From positions 558,001 to 622,000 of the forward strand of contig NZ_CP142422.1 of assembly GCF_035974275.1 (NCBI RefSeq): a stretch of DNA of 64,000 nt, read 5' to 3'. Of the stretch, positions 8,519 through 18,200 are shown piece by piece. The position numbers were made by a program, and so were the translations under genes. The notes under the pieces are model-generated. The model searched no databases. It was not told the origin of the DNA and saw only the letters and a program-made list of their open reading frames with translations. Each line of letters opens with the position of its first letter. Positions within the stretch are counted from its first letter, which is position 1. Source of the stretch: Chryseobacterium sp. MYb264 (GTDB taxonomy: Bacteria; Bacteroidota; Bacteroidia; Flavobacteriales; Weeksellaceae).

Positions 8519-9967
8519 CTATATTAATTTCAGGATTCTCTTCAAATTGACAGTGAAAATAGCCATTGCACCCTGCATTTGCATATTTTCAATACCATTT
8601 GCAATCGCCCTGTCGTAGCCGTGTACGTTTTTAAGCTCGCTGTTTTTGGCTTCGATTTTATAGCGGTGTTTCGATTTTTCTTTGTAATAATCGCTTTCCT
8701 GAAAAATCATTTGCTCCTTATGTAAGTCTGATTTTATGGAAACCGAATAAGTTTTAGATTTTGCTCCTTCTTTATAACATCCTTCTTTTAATGGGCAAAC
8801 CTTGCATTTTTCAATATCAAAATAATAGGTATCCACTTGATTTCCGCCTACGTGTTTCTTCCCGCCACGAGCTTTGCGAATCGCCAAATGCCCTGCAGGA
8901 CACACAAAACGGTCGGCATCTTTATTGTAATCAAAACGGTCTTCATCTTTTCGAAAACCCTGGGTGATGGAAGGATTAAGTCTGGCTACTATTTTAATAT
9001 TTTGTTCGCCCGCAATTTTCAGATTTTCTTTTCCGCTGTAAGCAGCGTCACCAATGATGGCATCTACCTCCATCCCGTTGTCCTGGCTCATCTGCAGTAA
9101 TTTTGGCAGTTCCGGGCCGTCGCCTTTTTCTCCCGAAGTTACCACGGCCGCCGTAATAATCCGCTCTTCGCTCATCGCCAAGTGCGTTTTGTATCCGAAA
9201 AAAGAACTGTCAGCCGATTTGTGACCCGTTTTAGCGTCGGCATCTTTTGAAAAAACCATCTGCTCCCCGGTGTCTCTCACTGTTTCCTTCAAAAGATTCA
9301 GCTTCTCCTTTACAGCAGGAATCTCCCTGATAGAAGCTTCGTTTTCAATGCGTTTTTCGAGTTCTCTGCAATAATCCAATTCTTTGTTTAAATCATTTTC
9401 AATATTTTTTGAGGGCATTTTAGTTTTAAATTCTTCATCAAACTGATAAACGGTCTTGCGAAGCAGTTTTGAGCGCTCCCGCAATACTTCTATCGTTGAA
9501 AAAGGATTGCTCATCGACAAGGTGTGAGTGGCATCTACAATGATGGATCTGGATTTGATGATGCCTTTTTCAATCGCAATACTCACGGTTTTACCAATGA
9601 GCAAGCTTAAAAGATCACTATCTTTCAAACGCAGTTTTCTGAATTTTGTAAGGGAACTGGGATTGATTACATCTTCTTCCGGAGTCATATCCAAGAAATA
9701 TTTAAAGGACATATCATACCGGGAACGCTCTACCACATCTACATCAGAAACTGTATAAATACTTTTTAAAAGCAGGTATTTAAACATCCGTACCGGACTT
9801 TCAGCATTGCGACCATTGTTTAAGCAGTATTTGCTCAAAAGCTCATCATAGATGAAAGAAAAATCAATCAGCTCATTAATTTTTCTAAGAAGGTTTTCCT
9901 TCGGTACAATTAAATCATACAAACCGGAATAGGCACTCAACGGAAGTTTTTCTTGCTGTATTAACAT
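8519..9967 (-). CDS. IS1182-family transposase
   Basis: A 482-residue DDE-type transposase. The N-terminal domain (RMFKYLLLKSIYTVSDVDVV, then MSFKYFLDMTPEEDVI) is the DUF772-like DNA-binding part of IS5/IS1182 enzymes. The catalytic core includes SIIVDATHTLS (first Asp), AIIGDAAYSGKEN (second Asp) and the C-terminal RYKIEAKNSELKN (Glu). A zinc-ribbon-like Cys cluster, CKVCPLKEGCYKEG, near residue 390 is common in this family. The frame is intact, so the element may be active. It starts about 85 bases inside the right terminal repeat. Confidence 0.92.
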   Translation of the reverse strand: MLIQQEKLPLSAYSGLYDLIVPKENLLRKINELIDFSFIYDELLSKYCLNNGRNAESPVRMFKYLLLKSIYTVSDVDVVERSRYDMSFKYFLDMTPEEDVINPSSLTKFRKLRLKDSDLLSLLIGKTVSIAIEKGIIKSRSIIVDATHTLSMSNPFSTIEVLRERSKLLRKTVYQFDEEFKTKMPSKNIENDLNKELDYCRELEKRIENEASIREIPAVKEKLNLLKETVRDTGEQMVFSKDADAKTGHKSADSSFFGYKTHLAMSEERIITAAVVTSGEKGDGPELPKLLQMSQDNGMEVDAIIGDAAYSGKENLKIAGEQNIKIVARLNPSITQGFRKDEDRFDYNKDADRFVCPAGHLAIRKARGGKKHVGGNQVDTYYFDIEKCKVCPLKEGCYKEGAKSKTYSVSIKSDLHKEQMIFQESDYYKEKSKHRYKIEAKNSELKNVHGYDRAIANGIENMQMQGAMAIFTVNLKRILKLI

Positions 9968-10052
9968 TTGCTTTGCTATTGAAATTTACATTGAAGATAA
10001 AAAAATAACCAAAACTTTTAAAGTTTTGCTTATTTTTTTTAATGAAGTTTAC

Positions 10053-10075
10053 TTTTTCAGTGCCCTCCAAGAGAA
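10053..10075 (-). repeat. Right IS end: terminal inverted repeat plus target duplication
   Basis: TTTTTCAGTGCCCTC (10053-10067) is the reverse complement of the left tip and is followed by CAAGAGAA (10068-10075). Confidence 0.85.
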
Positions 10076-10733
10076 TAGTCTTTTTTTGTGGCTAAAATTT
10101 TTTTTTGTTTAAAGGTTTAATACTGTCATCTTTTTGAATTTACCTTAATAAACCCCGAAGGGGTTAAATATCAGTAGCATCAGGTAATACATATTCGAAG
10201 ATGTTATAATGCTGAAGGGGTTGAATAATGTAAAGGAAATTTCAAAGATAAAATGGTATAAGCGTGTGTTTAGAATGTAAAGATGCTCTTACAATACACC
10301 ATATTTTTCAACACAGGAGTGAATTATTTTATTTTCGTTAAAAAATTTCCTTTTCACTGTGTTTTGATTAATGTTATTTCTTTAAAAGGTTAAATTATAT
10401 ATCGTTGTTAATCAGTTGACTACTATCTATTGTGTGGTGTTTTACGAATACAATATATTTACCAGGGTGGAGCATGGAAAAAAACAGGCAGGAATTTTAA
10501 CTGCGAAAATAATAAGAGTTTGGGATTATTTGTATCCTGATAACTTGTTGCTTTGCGGATAGAATGACACGTGGGTTTAAGAAAACCAATGATTTTCTTC
10601 TGATGGTTGAAGGAGGCTGTTTGGTGATCGATTGTTCAGCCTGAGTATAAAGCATTTATAACTTTTATCTCTTTTGGGGTAAAAGTACAAAGGAATAAAA
10701 AAACATACATCAATTTTAAAAACATAAACATCA
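10076..10733. other. Long intergenic region upstream of the Rhs locus
   Basis: About 660 bases of AT-rich sequence with no credible ORF. AACCCCGAAGGGGTT (near 10155) is a short perfect palindrome, and a related half, GAAGGGGTTGAA, follows near 10215. Such units recur between genes in Bacteroidota. A weak promoter-like pair, TTG at 10632-10634 with TAACTTTT at 10659-10666, lies about 70 bases before the next gene. The spacer of 24 is too long to be confident. Confidence 0.4.
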
Positions 10734-12329
10734 ATGAAAAAACTTTATGCGAGCGCCCTTACAATAGCGGCATTTCTGGGTGTATCGGCTCAGGAAATTC
10801 TCTGGCAGAAAGAGATAACCTCCTCGACTCAGGATTTTCTAAGCCAGATTACAACAACTATAGATGGTCAGTACCTGATCTCGGGAAGCATTATTCAGCC
10901 TGATCGTCAGCTGAAAACGGAAAATCGGGCATCTTCGGGATACGATATCCGCCTGATGAAACTGAGTCCTCAGGGTGAAAAAAAATGGGAGAAATTTTTT
11001 TCCGGAAACGGACATGATTATGTGGCTTCCACAATAGCGACCCGAGAAGGTGGTTTTTTGGTGGCTGCAACCTCTTTCAGCGGTAAGGGAATGGATAAAA
11101 AAGAGGATTCCGGCGGAACTTCCCAAATCTGGCTGATCCGCCTGAATGAGGAGGGTGATGAACTGTGGCAGAAAAGCATTGGCGGAAGTTCGAATGAAGA
11201 GGCCAGAGCAGTTGTGCAGACGGCGGATCTTGGCTTTGTGGTCGCTGGAAATATCACTCAGGCTTCAGAGGGATATGGATTGAGGGATATTCTGATGGTA
11301 AAACTCGACAAAGAAGGGAAAGAAGTATCACGATCGGTTCTGAAGGGCAGCGGAAATCATGTTGTTGAAAAAATGATTCCCACCCGGGATGGAGGTGTAT
11401 TGCTAGGGATATATTCGAGAGAATCCGGATTTCAGAACGAAGCCCGGAAATCTGAATCAGGAGACCGGAGAATGGCAATTCACTCATTAAAAACGGCTAC
11501 CCATTATGGCGAAGGCGACTTTCAGTTGATAAAACTATCCAAAGAAGGGCATCCCGAATGGCAAAAAACGTATGGAGGGACAGGGGATGACCATCTTCGA
11601 ACGTTGGCGTTGACCTCCTATGGATATTTAATCTGTGGGGAAAGCCGGTCAAAAATTTCCGGTTCGAAGACGGTAGACATTCAAGAGGGTACCGATATAT
11701 GGCTTGTGGCAGTTAACGAAAGAGGAGAGGAGGTCTTTCAGAAGTCTTACTCATTTGGTAACCGCGATGTGGCAATGGGACTTAGTGTTTTAAACGGTTC
11801 GGACAATACAACAAAAAAAGTGATCATCGGAGGCTACACGCAGACAGAAGGCAGAATGGAAACTGGAGAAGAGACGTTCTGGCTGCTCTGTCTTAACGGG
11901 GAGGGAAATGAAGAATTCCGGAAATACGTGAAAGGGGAATCAGGCAGCCGGGAAGAAAGACTATCCGATATTCAGCTGAACAAAGACGGCTCTATCCTCT
12001 TAGCTGGAACCAGCGCCCACAATGGATTGGGCTCTGAAAACTGGAAAGTTGTGAAACTGGGAGACAAACAAATCGATCAGATGATTGAAAGACAGGATAT
12101 TAAAATTTATCCGAATCCTGTTGCTGATTATGCGTATGTAGAAATCGGATATGATTTCAAAGAGGCTGAAATTAATGTATTTGATATGAGCGGAAGGCAG
12201 TTACAAGGTCTGAAAACGAAGAATAAAGTGACGAAGATCAATACGCAGGCTCTTATCCAGGGAGCGTATTTGGTGACCATAAAAACGGATGAGAATAAAA
12301 CCGCGAATGCAAAATTGATTAAAAAATAA
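10734..12329 (+). CDS. Secreted repeat protein with T9SS type A sorting domain
   Basis: A 531-residue protein with a signal peptide (MKKLYASALTIAAFLGVSAQ). Residues 20-440 hold at least five repeats of a beta-rich unit built on W-K-GG-DGG-G-IWLIRLNEEGD patterns (for example IWLIRLNEEGDELWQKSIGG), as in propeller-like secreted proteins. The last 75 residues, from IKIYPNPVADYAYVEI, are a T9SS type A sorting tail, so it should cross the outer membrane and be anchored or released. It lies six bases upstream of the Rhs partner gene and is probably co-transcribed. I do not know its function; a role in displaying or exporting the Rhs proteins is a guess. Confidence 0.85.
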   Translation: MKKLYASALTIAAFLGVSAQEILWQKEITSSTQDFLSQITTTIDGQYLISGSIIQPDRQLKTENRASSGYDIRLMKLSPQGEKKWEKFFSGNGHDYVASTIATREGGFLVAATSFSGKGMDKKEDSGGTSQIWLIRLNEEGDELWQKSIGGSSNEEARAVVQTADLGFVVAGNITQASEGYGLRDILMVKLDKEGKEVSRSVLKGSGNHVVEKMIPTRDGGVLLGIYSRESGFQNEARKSESGDRRMAIHSLKTATHYGEGDFQLIKLSKEGHPEWQKTYGGTGDDHLRTLALTSYGYLICGESRSKISGSKTVDIQEGTDIWLVAVNERGEEVFQKSYSFGNRDVAMGLSVLNGSDNTTKKVIIGGYTQTEGRMETGEETFWLLCLNGEGNEEFRKYVKGESGSREERLSDIQLNKDGSILLAGTSAHNGLGSENWKVVKLGDKQIDQMIERQDIKIYPNPVADYAYVEIGYDFKEAEINVFDMSGRQLQGLKTKNKVTKINTQALIQGAYLVTIKTDENKTANAKLIKK

Positions 12330-12335
12330 ATACAG

Positions 12336-15131
12336 ATGAGAAAAATACAACTACTGCTTATATGCTTTATAATACAGGGTATCATGTATGGGCAAAGTAA
12401 GAATACAGGTGTTGAGAGACCTGTTCCCACTATATCATCATTAGGAAATTATACCAATATGCCTGTTTCTATCCAAACGGGAATACCTAATATTTCATAT
12501 AATTTAATTCATGTACCTACGAATAACAAATCATTGAGTATAGATTTAAGTCTGAATTATCATGTAGGGAATGTAACGGAAGATACCTGGTTGGGAGATT
12601 TAGGTTCCGGGTGGTCATTATTAGGGCAAGGCGTAATATCAAGGGAGATCTACAATGATCCGGATGAATCATTTGACGACAAAACAAAACCGGGTTATTT
12701 TAAAAATGGTTTTGATGATGTTTATAATTATCAAATTCCGGGAGAGTCCGGTAAGTTTAAATTTATAAGGGATACTGCTAATAATGCGAACAATTTCAGA
12801 CTTGTTCATCTGACTGCTACCAGTTCTAAAATCGAATATCATAGAAATAACAATCTATCTACATTAATATTGGATTCTTTTACCATTATCAGTGACAAAG
12901 GAATTAAATATAAGTTTGATACGTATAATTTTTCTACAGCAACGACTTGGACATGGGGGTATATTAATGGTCCGGTGATGTATAGAAAACTTAAATACAG
13001 AAGTGCCTTTTTCTTGACATCTATAGAAGACGAGAATGGTCAACAATTGGTTAAATATAACTATTTCAGGAGTTTGGTCTATCCCATTGGAATGGGACAG
13101 GCAGCGACAGAAGCAGAATACAATAAGCTCACGAGTATCGAGATCAAAGACAGGGGATTAATTGATATACAGTATACTGAGAAAGCTCTGCCTAATAACA
13201 AAGAAGATAAATACAACCTTAAAAGTGTACTTCTTAAAGATAAAAATAATCAGTTTATATCAAAACACTCATTTGAAATAGAGGGTCATCTTAAATCTTT
13301 CAGTAAAATAGATAAGAACGAAAATACAATACAAAAAACGAGTTTTGGATATGAGGTTGTTAATTTGGCTATTATCTATCCTCCTTCAGTGCCGGGTGGA
13401 GAGAGCTCATATGGTAAAGCATTACTAAATAAAGTATATTTGCCTACAGGAGGTATTGTAGAATATAATTTTGAATTTTCTCCTTACGGAAATTATTATG
13501 TGGATGTAACCGGACCTGCTCCCTCAGAAAAAATAGGTGAGGTTTTATTTAATAAGTTTGCGAATAATGTAAGAAAAGCTTTTTTTACCTTGACGGAGGA
13601 AAAAGAAGTGGTTATTAGCACACCTAACGGTACACTTTCTAATTTCCTGTGGTCGCTTGTTTTTTATCGAAAAGTAGGAAATACATACCAGTATACACCT
13701 TACTCTTTAGGAAATGCGGTGCTTGAAGATCCGAGTAATTATGCTGAACGTCATCATATCGTTTTTGCTCCCGGAGATTATTATGTGGCATTAAGTGCAC
13801 TGCCACCTGGAGGCAATATCCCTGAGATTTCTTTTACCGCAGAAAAAATTACCGGTCCCCCTGTTATTCATCAAGAATTAAGATCTTCAACACGGGCTGG
13901 TGGCGTGGTTAAGAGCGTTAAGTATTATGATGCATCGGCGATCAACAATTCTTCAGTTCCATCAAAGATTGAAGAATATCAGTATGGCCTTTTCAATGAT
14001 CCTACTAAATCGAGCGCAGTTTATATTGGGGAACGATCTGATGATGGAAAAGAGTATACTAATCCTTTATTAGTGTATGTAAATGTCAGAGTTTCGGCCG
14101 GAACAGAAGGGTATACAGATTATTATTTTAAAACCACAAAAGATTACCATTCTTATTTGGAGTCTTCATCCGATCCGAAAATAAACAATGACGGAAGCCC
14201 TTATTATTTCATTCTCAAAGATGGATTACTTTCTAAAAAAGAAACCTATAATATTTCGAATCAAAAAGTATCTGAAGATATTTTTGATTATCGGTTGGAA
14301 GAAAGCGGAGAATCCTTTCCTATTTCTTTTAGAGACCAAACACTTACCAAAACATCTTGGATCAAAGAAAGCAAAATCACTTCCCGCAACTACTTTAGCT
14401 CAGGTGTTGCCGAGACCAAAAAAGAAGTCTTCAACAATACCAACAATTATCTTCCGAATTTAGAACGAGTGACTTCATTCGACGGCAGCATTCAGGAAAC
14501 GAGCTACAAATACGCTTTAGACTTGAATAATCAAAAATTGATTAATGCTAATATGACGGGTATTCCTTTGGAAACCACTTCTGTGATTAAGAAAAATATT
14601 TCCGATGCGGGAAAAACCATCGTCAAAGCAGAAACGAAATATGAAAATTCGGCAAATCGGCTTCCTTCCTCTGCCCTGTCTTTTGACTCTCAAAATATGA
14701 AGGCTTCGTCTGTAACCTTCAATCAGTATGATGCTAAGGGAAATCTGGAACAATACACGACCCAAGATGGAATTCCTGTATCGGTGATCTGGGGGTATCA
14801 TAAAACCCAGCCTATTGCGAAGATTGAGGGTGCAACCTACAGTCAGGTGGCTCCTTATGTTAGCGATATTGTCAATAAATCGAATGCTGATATCAATGAT
14901 GCTACCGAGAAGAGCTTTCAACAGTCCCTGGATACTTTCAGAAACAATGGCCAACTTAAAAATTATCAGATCACTACGTATGTATACGATGCTTTGGTGG
15001 GGATGAAGAGCATGACGCCTCCTTCGGGAATTCGGGAAATCTATCTATATGATACTGCAGGAAGACTGCTTCGCGTGCAGGATGAAAACGGAAAACTACT
15101 GAAAAAATACGGATACAATTATAAGCAGTGA
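12336..15131 (+). CDS. SpvB/Rhs-like secreted partner of the Rhs protein
   Basis: A 931-residue protein with a signal peptide (cleavage near MYGQ). Residues 30-110 contain IQTGIPNISYNL, SLSIDLSLNYH and LGDLGSGWSLLGQGVISRE, resembling the start of SpvB/TcaC-type shell proteins. The C-terminal 250 residues have Rhs-type YD repeats (KGNLEQYTTQDG, YLYDTAGRLLRVQDENGK). It ends in Rhs repeats with no core motif and no toxin tip. Paired SpvB-like and DUF6443 Rhs genes are common in Chryseobacterium. By analogy with Tc-toxin B and C subunits it could build part of the cocoon that holds the toxin; that is inference. Confidence 0.75.
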   Translation: MRKIQLLLICFIIQGIMYGQSKNTGVERPVPTISSLGNYTNMPVSIQTGIPNISYNLIHVPTNNKSLSIDLSLNYHVGNVTEDTWLGDLGSGWSLLGQGVISREIYNDPDESFDDKTKPGYFKNGFDDVYNYQIPGESGKFKFIRDTANNANNFRLVHLTATSSKIEYHRNNNLSTLILDSFTIISDKGIKYKFDTYNFSTATTWTWGYINGPVMYRKLKYRSAFFLTSIEDENGQQLVKYNYFRSLVYPIGMGQAATEAEYNKLTSIEIKDRGLIDIQYTEKALPNNKEDKYNLKSVLLKDKNNQFISKHSFEIEGHLKSFSKIDKNENTIQKTSFGYEVVNLAIIYPPSVPGGESSYGKALLNKVYLPTGGIVEYNFEFSPYGNYYVDVTGPAPSEKIGEVLFNKFANNVRKAFFTLTEEKEVVISTPNGTLSNFLWSLVFYRKVGNTYQYTPYSLGNAVLEDPSNYAERHHIVFAPGDYYVALSALPPGGNIPEISFTAEKITGPPVIHQELRSSTRAGGVVKSVKYYDASAINNSSVPSKIEEYQYGLFNDPTKSSAVYIGERSDDGKEYTNPLLVYVNVRVSAGTEGYTDYYFKTTKDYHSYLESSSDPKINNDGSPYYFILKDGLLSKKETYNISNQKVSEDIFDYRLEESGESFPISFRDQTLTKTSWIKESKITSRNYFSSGVAETKKEVFNNTNNYLPNLERVTSFDGSIQETSYKYALDLNNQKLINANMTGIPLETTSVIKKNISDAGKTIVKAETKYENSANRLPSSALSFDSQNMKASSVTFNQYDAKGNLEQYTTQDGIPVSVIWGYHKTQPIAKIEGATYSQVAPYVSDIVNKSNADINDATEKSFQQSLDTFRNNGQLKNYQITTYVYDALVGMKSMTPPSGIREIYLYDTAGRLLRVQDENGKLLKKYGYNYKQ

Positions 15132-15247
15132 TTGTACGGAGGCAGCAGCGAACAGAGATTAGGGATTCATGTTGGAAATCATTTGATACCATCTCCATCT
15201 TCTATCTACCATAAGCCAACTCCGGCTTTTAATAAAAAAAAATAAAG

Positions 15248-18200
15248 ATGAAAAAAATACTCTCATTATTCAGTTTCATGTTTGTTGCAGGATTGTCGCA
15301 TGCGCAAACAAGCTCAGAAAATTATATCTCGAGCACCACCTGTCTTAACGAGGACTGTACCAAAAAAATAGAGCGGGTACAATACTTTGATCTCTTGGGG
15401 AGACCCAAGCAGTTGGTAGATGTAAAAGCTACCCCGCAGGGGAAAGATATCGTCACCCCAATGGTGTATGATGAATTGGGAAGACAGACCAGAAATTACC
15501 TTCCCGTTCCTCAAAGTTCGAGCGCCAACGGAAATATTTATCCCCAAGCTTCGGGAATGGTGGCTTATCCGATTGCAGATGTGACGAATATCTACGGAGG
15601 CGAAAAGATCTTTACGGAAAAAATACTGGAAAAATCTCCTTTGGAAAGGGTACTCAGCCAAAAGCAGATCGGGAATGCCTGGAATACCAAATCCACGACG
15701 TTTGGTTACGATCTGAACACGGCAGCCGACCGTGTGAAAAAATACGGGATGGTGACCACTTGGAATTCTGCCGAAAAAATATATAAAAATACGCTTCAGT
15801 ATACCGCAACGGAATATGCAAAAGGTCAGTTGGTTAAAAATACGGTAACCGATGAAGACGGAAATACCGTGGTAGAATTTAAGGATGGCTCGGGACAGAC
15901 GGTTCTGATCAGAAAAGTGATCAGTGCCTCCGAAAATGCCGACACGTATTATCTGTACAATGATTATAAGCAGCAGGTGTATGTAATTCCGCCACTGGCT
16001 TCTGCCTCAGCACTGAATGCCACGGCGGTTGAGACGCTTTGCTATCAGTATAACTATGATAGCAAAAACAGGCCCGTAGAGAAAAAACTGCCCGGAAAAG
16101 GCTGGGAGTACATGGTGTATGATAAGGCTGATCGGCTTGTGATGACCCAGGATGCGGTCATGAAGTCTCAAAGCAAATGGTTGATGACCAAGTATGATCA
16201 GTTCGGAAGAGTGGTATATACCGCAATGCTTTCGGGAGGTGAGCGATCTGGTATGCAAGCCCAGGCAAATGATCATGTGATTGTTGAAAGCAGACAGAGC
16301 GATGGCTTTACTCAAGATGGAATGCAGATATTTTATACGAATAATTATTTTCACGTTCTGGAAAAAGTATTAACAGTCAATTATTACGATACTTATCCTT
16401 CATATGGTTTTAACCCACCTTTCCCTTCTTCTATTATGGGAAAAACGGTACTATCGGATAACTCCACGGCTCAAGCAATCAGTACCAAGAGCCTTCCGGT
16501 AATGAGTTTGGTAAAAAATATCGAAAATGACAACTGGACCAAGAGCTATTCCTATTACGATACCAAAGGAAGAGTGATCGGAACCCACGCTATCAATCAT
16601 CTTGGAGGATACAGCAAAACCGAAATCGATCTTGATTTTACCGGGCTGATTCAGAAAAGCAAAGTTTACCATAAAAGGCTGAATTCGGATCCCGAAAAGG
16701 TGATCACTCAATATTATGAATATGACAGTAAAAACAGAATGCTCGTTCATAAGCATCAGATAGACAGCAATCCCGTGGAGATTTTAACGCAGAACGAATA
16801 CAACGAACTGTCCCAGCTCAAGACCAAAAAAGTAGGCGGAACGAATGCGGCATCCCCGCTTCAGAGCATTGATTATGCCTATAATATTCAGGGGAGACTA
16901 ACAAAAATCAATGATCCTAAGAATCTGAACGGCAAGCTATTCGGATATGAGCTAAAATATGAAGATCCAGGATACAGCCATATGGGAACAAGCAAGCACA
17001 ATGGATTAATATCAGAAGTAGACTGGAGAAATGCAAACGAGGATGTCATGAAAAGATATATCTATATTTATGATGGATTGAAAAGGCTGCAGCATGCCCT
17101 ATATACAGAGCCTTATTCTACCACTCCTTATAAAAGGCATTTTGATGAAATGATAAACTATGATCTCAACGGAAATATAAAGACACTCAAAAGAAGGGCT
17201 TTTCCTGTTAACGGAAATACGGCAACTCTGGCTGATGATCTGGTATATGAATACACAGGAAACCGATTGGACAAGATCACTGAAAACTCTTCAAATAATG
17301 CCGGCTACGAAGGCGGAAACAATACCATTTCCTATGATCTTAATGGAAATATGAAGGATATGCTGGACAAAGGAATCCGAAGAATTGATTATAACTATCT
17401 CAATTTGGCAAACGGGCTCGCCATAGTACAACCCCAATCTATTGGTCTGGCTCGTAATACAACAATTAATTATTTGTACAGGGCAGACGGTACAAAGCTT
17501 AGAAAAACCAATACGACCTCCGGAGGCAGAGGCTCGTCCCAAACTACGGTAACCGTAGATTATCTAGATGGTTTTCAATATGAGAACTTCACCGGAGGAA
17601 GAGGTTGCCCGACATGTAAAACCGAGGTTGCCTTTGAACAGCAGGCATATACGCCAAGTGAAAGACCAATAGGACCTATAGCCCCTGTTTGGGTTTTAGA
17701 TTTTGTAGGTACTTCAGAAGGATTTTACAGTTTTATAGAAAACCGTTATATTTACAATTACAGAGATCATTTGGGAAATGTGAGGGTAAGCTTTGCAAAA
17801 AATGACCAGGGAATTGCTCAGATCAGAAATACCAATAATTATTATCCTTTAGGATTAAACCATATTGGAGGGGCTAATGCTTCAAGTTTTGGAGGTCTGC
17901 ATTCCTATAAATACAATGGGAAGGAGCTTCAGGAGACGGGGTTTTATGACTACGGCTGGCGACAGTATATACCGGATCTGGGAAGATGGAACGGAATCGA
18001 TCAGCTGGCTGAAATGTACCTCTCCACCAGTACCTATGGCTATGTTGCGGGAAATCCTGTTTCGTATGCGGATGTAGACGGAAGATGGTTTAATTCTGAC
18101 GGCTCTATTGACACCTCGGGATATACGCCTCGGTTTACCTCTTCAAGACAGATGCGTAACTCGTTTTTAGGAATAAGCCCGAATGATGGCAGCGGCAGTG

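Larger units (their letters stand above)
8325..10067 (-). mobile_element. IS1182-family insertion sequence, complete
   Basis: A 1743-bp element bounded by 15-bp perfect inverted repeats, GAGGGCACTGAAAAA (8325-8339 and, reversed, 10053-10067). It is flanked by an 8-bp direct repeat, CAAGAGAA, at 8317-8324 and 10068-10075. A single transposase gene on the minus strand fills most of it. The intact ORF and perfect flanks suggest a fairly recent insertion into the gap between the his operon and the Rhs locus. Family assignment comes from the transposase type. The exact tips were set by maximising both repeat lengths by eye. Confidence 0.9.
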
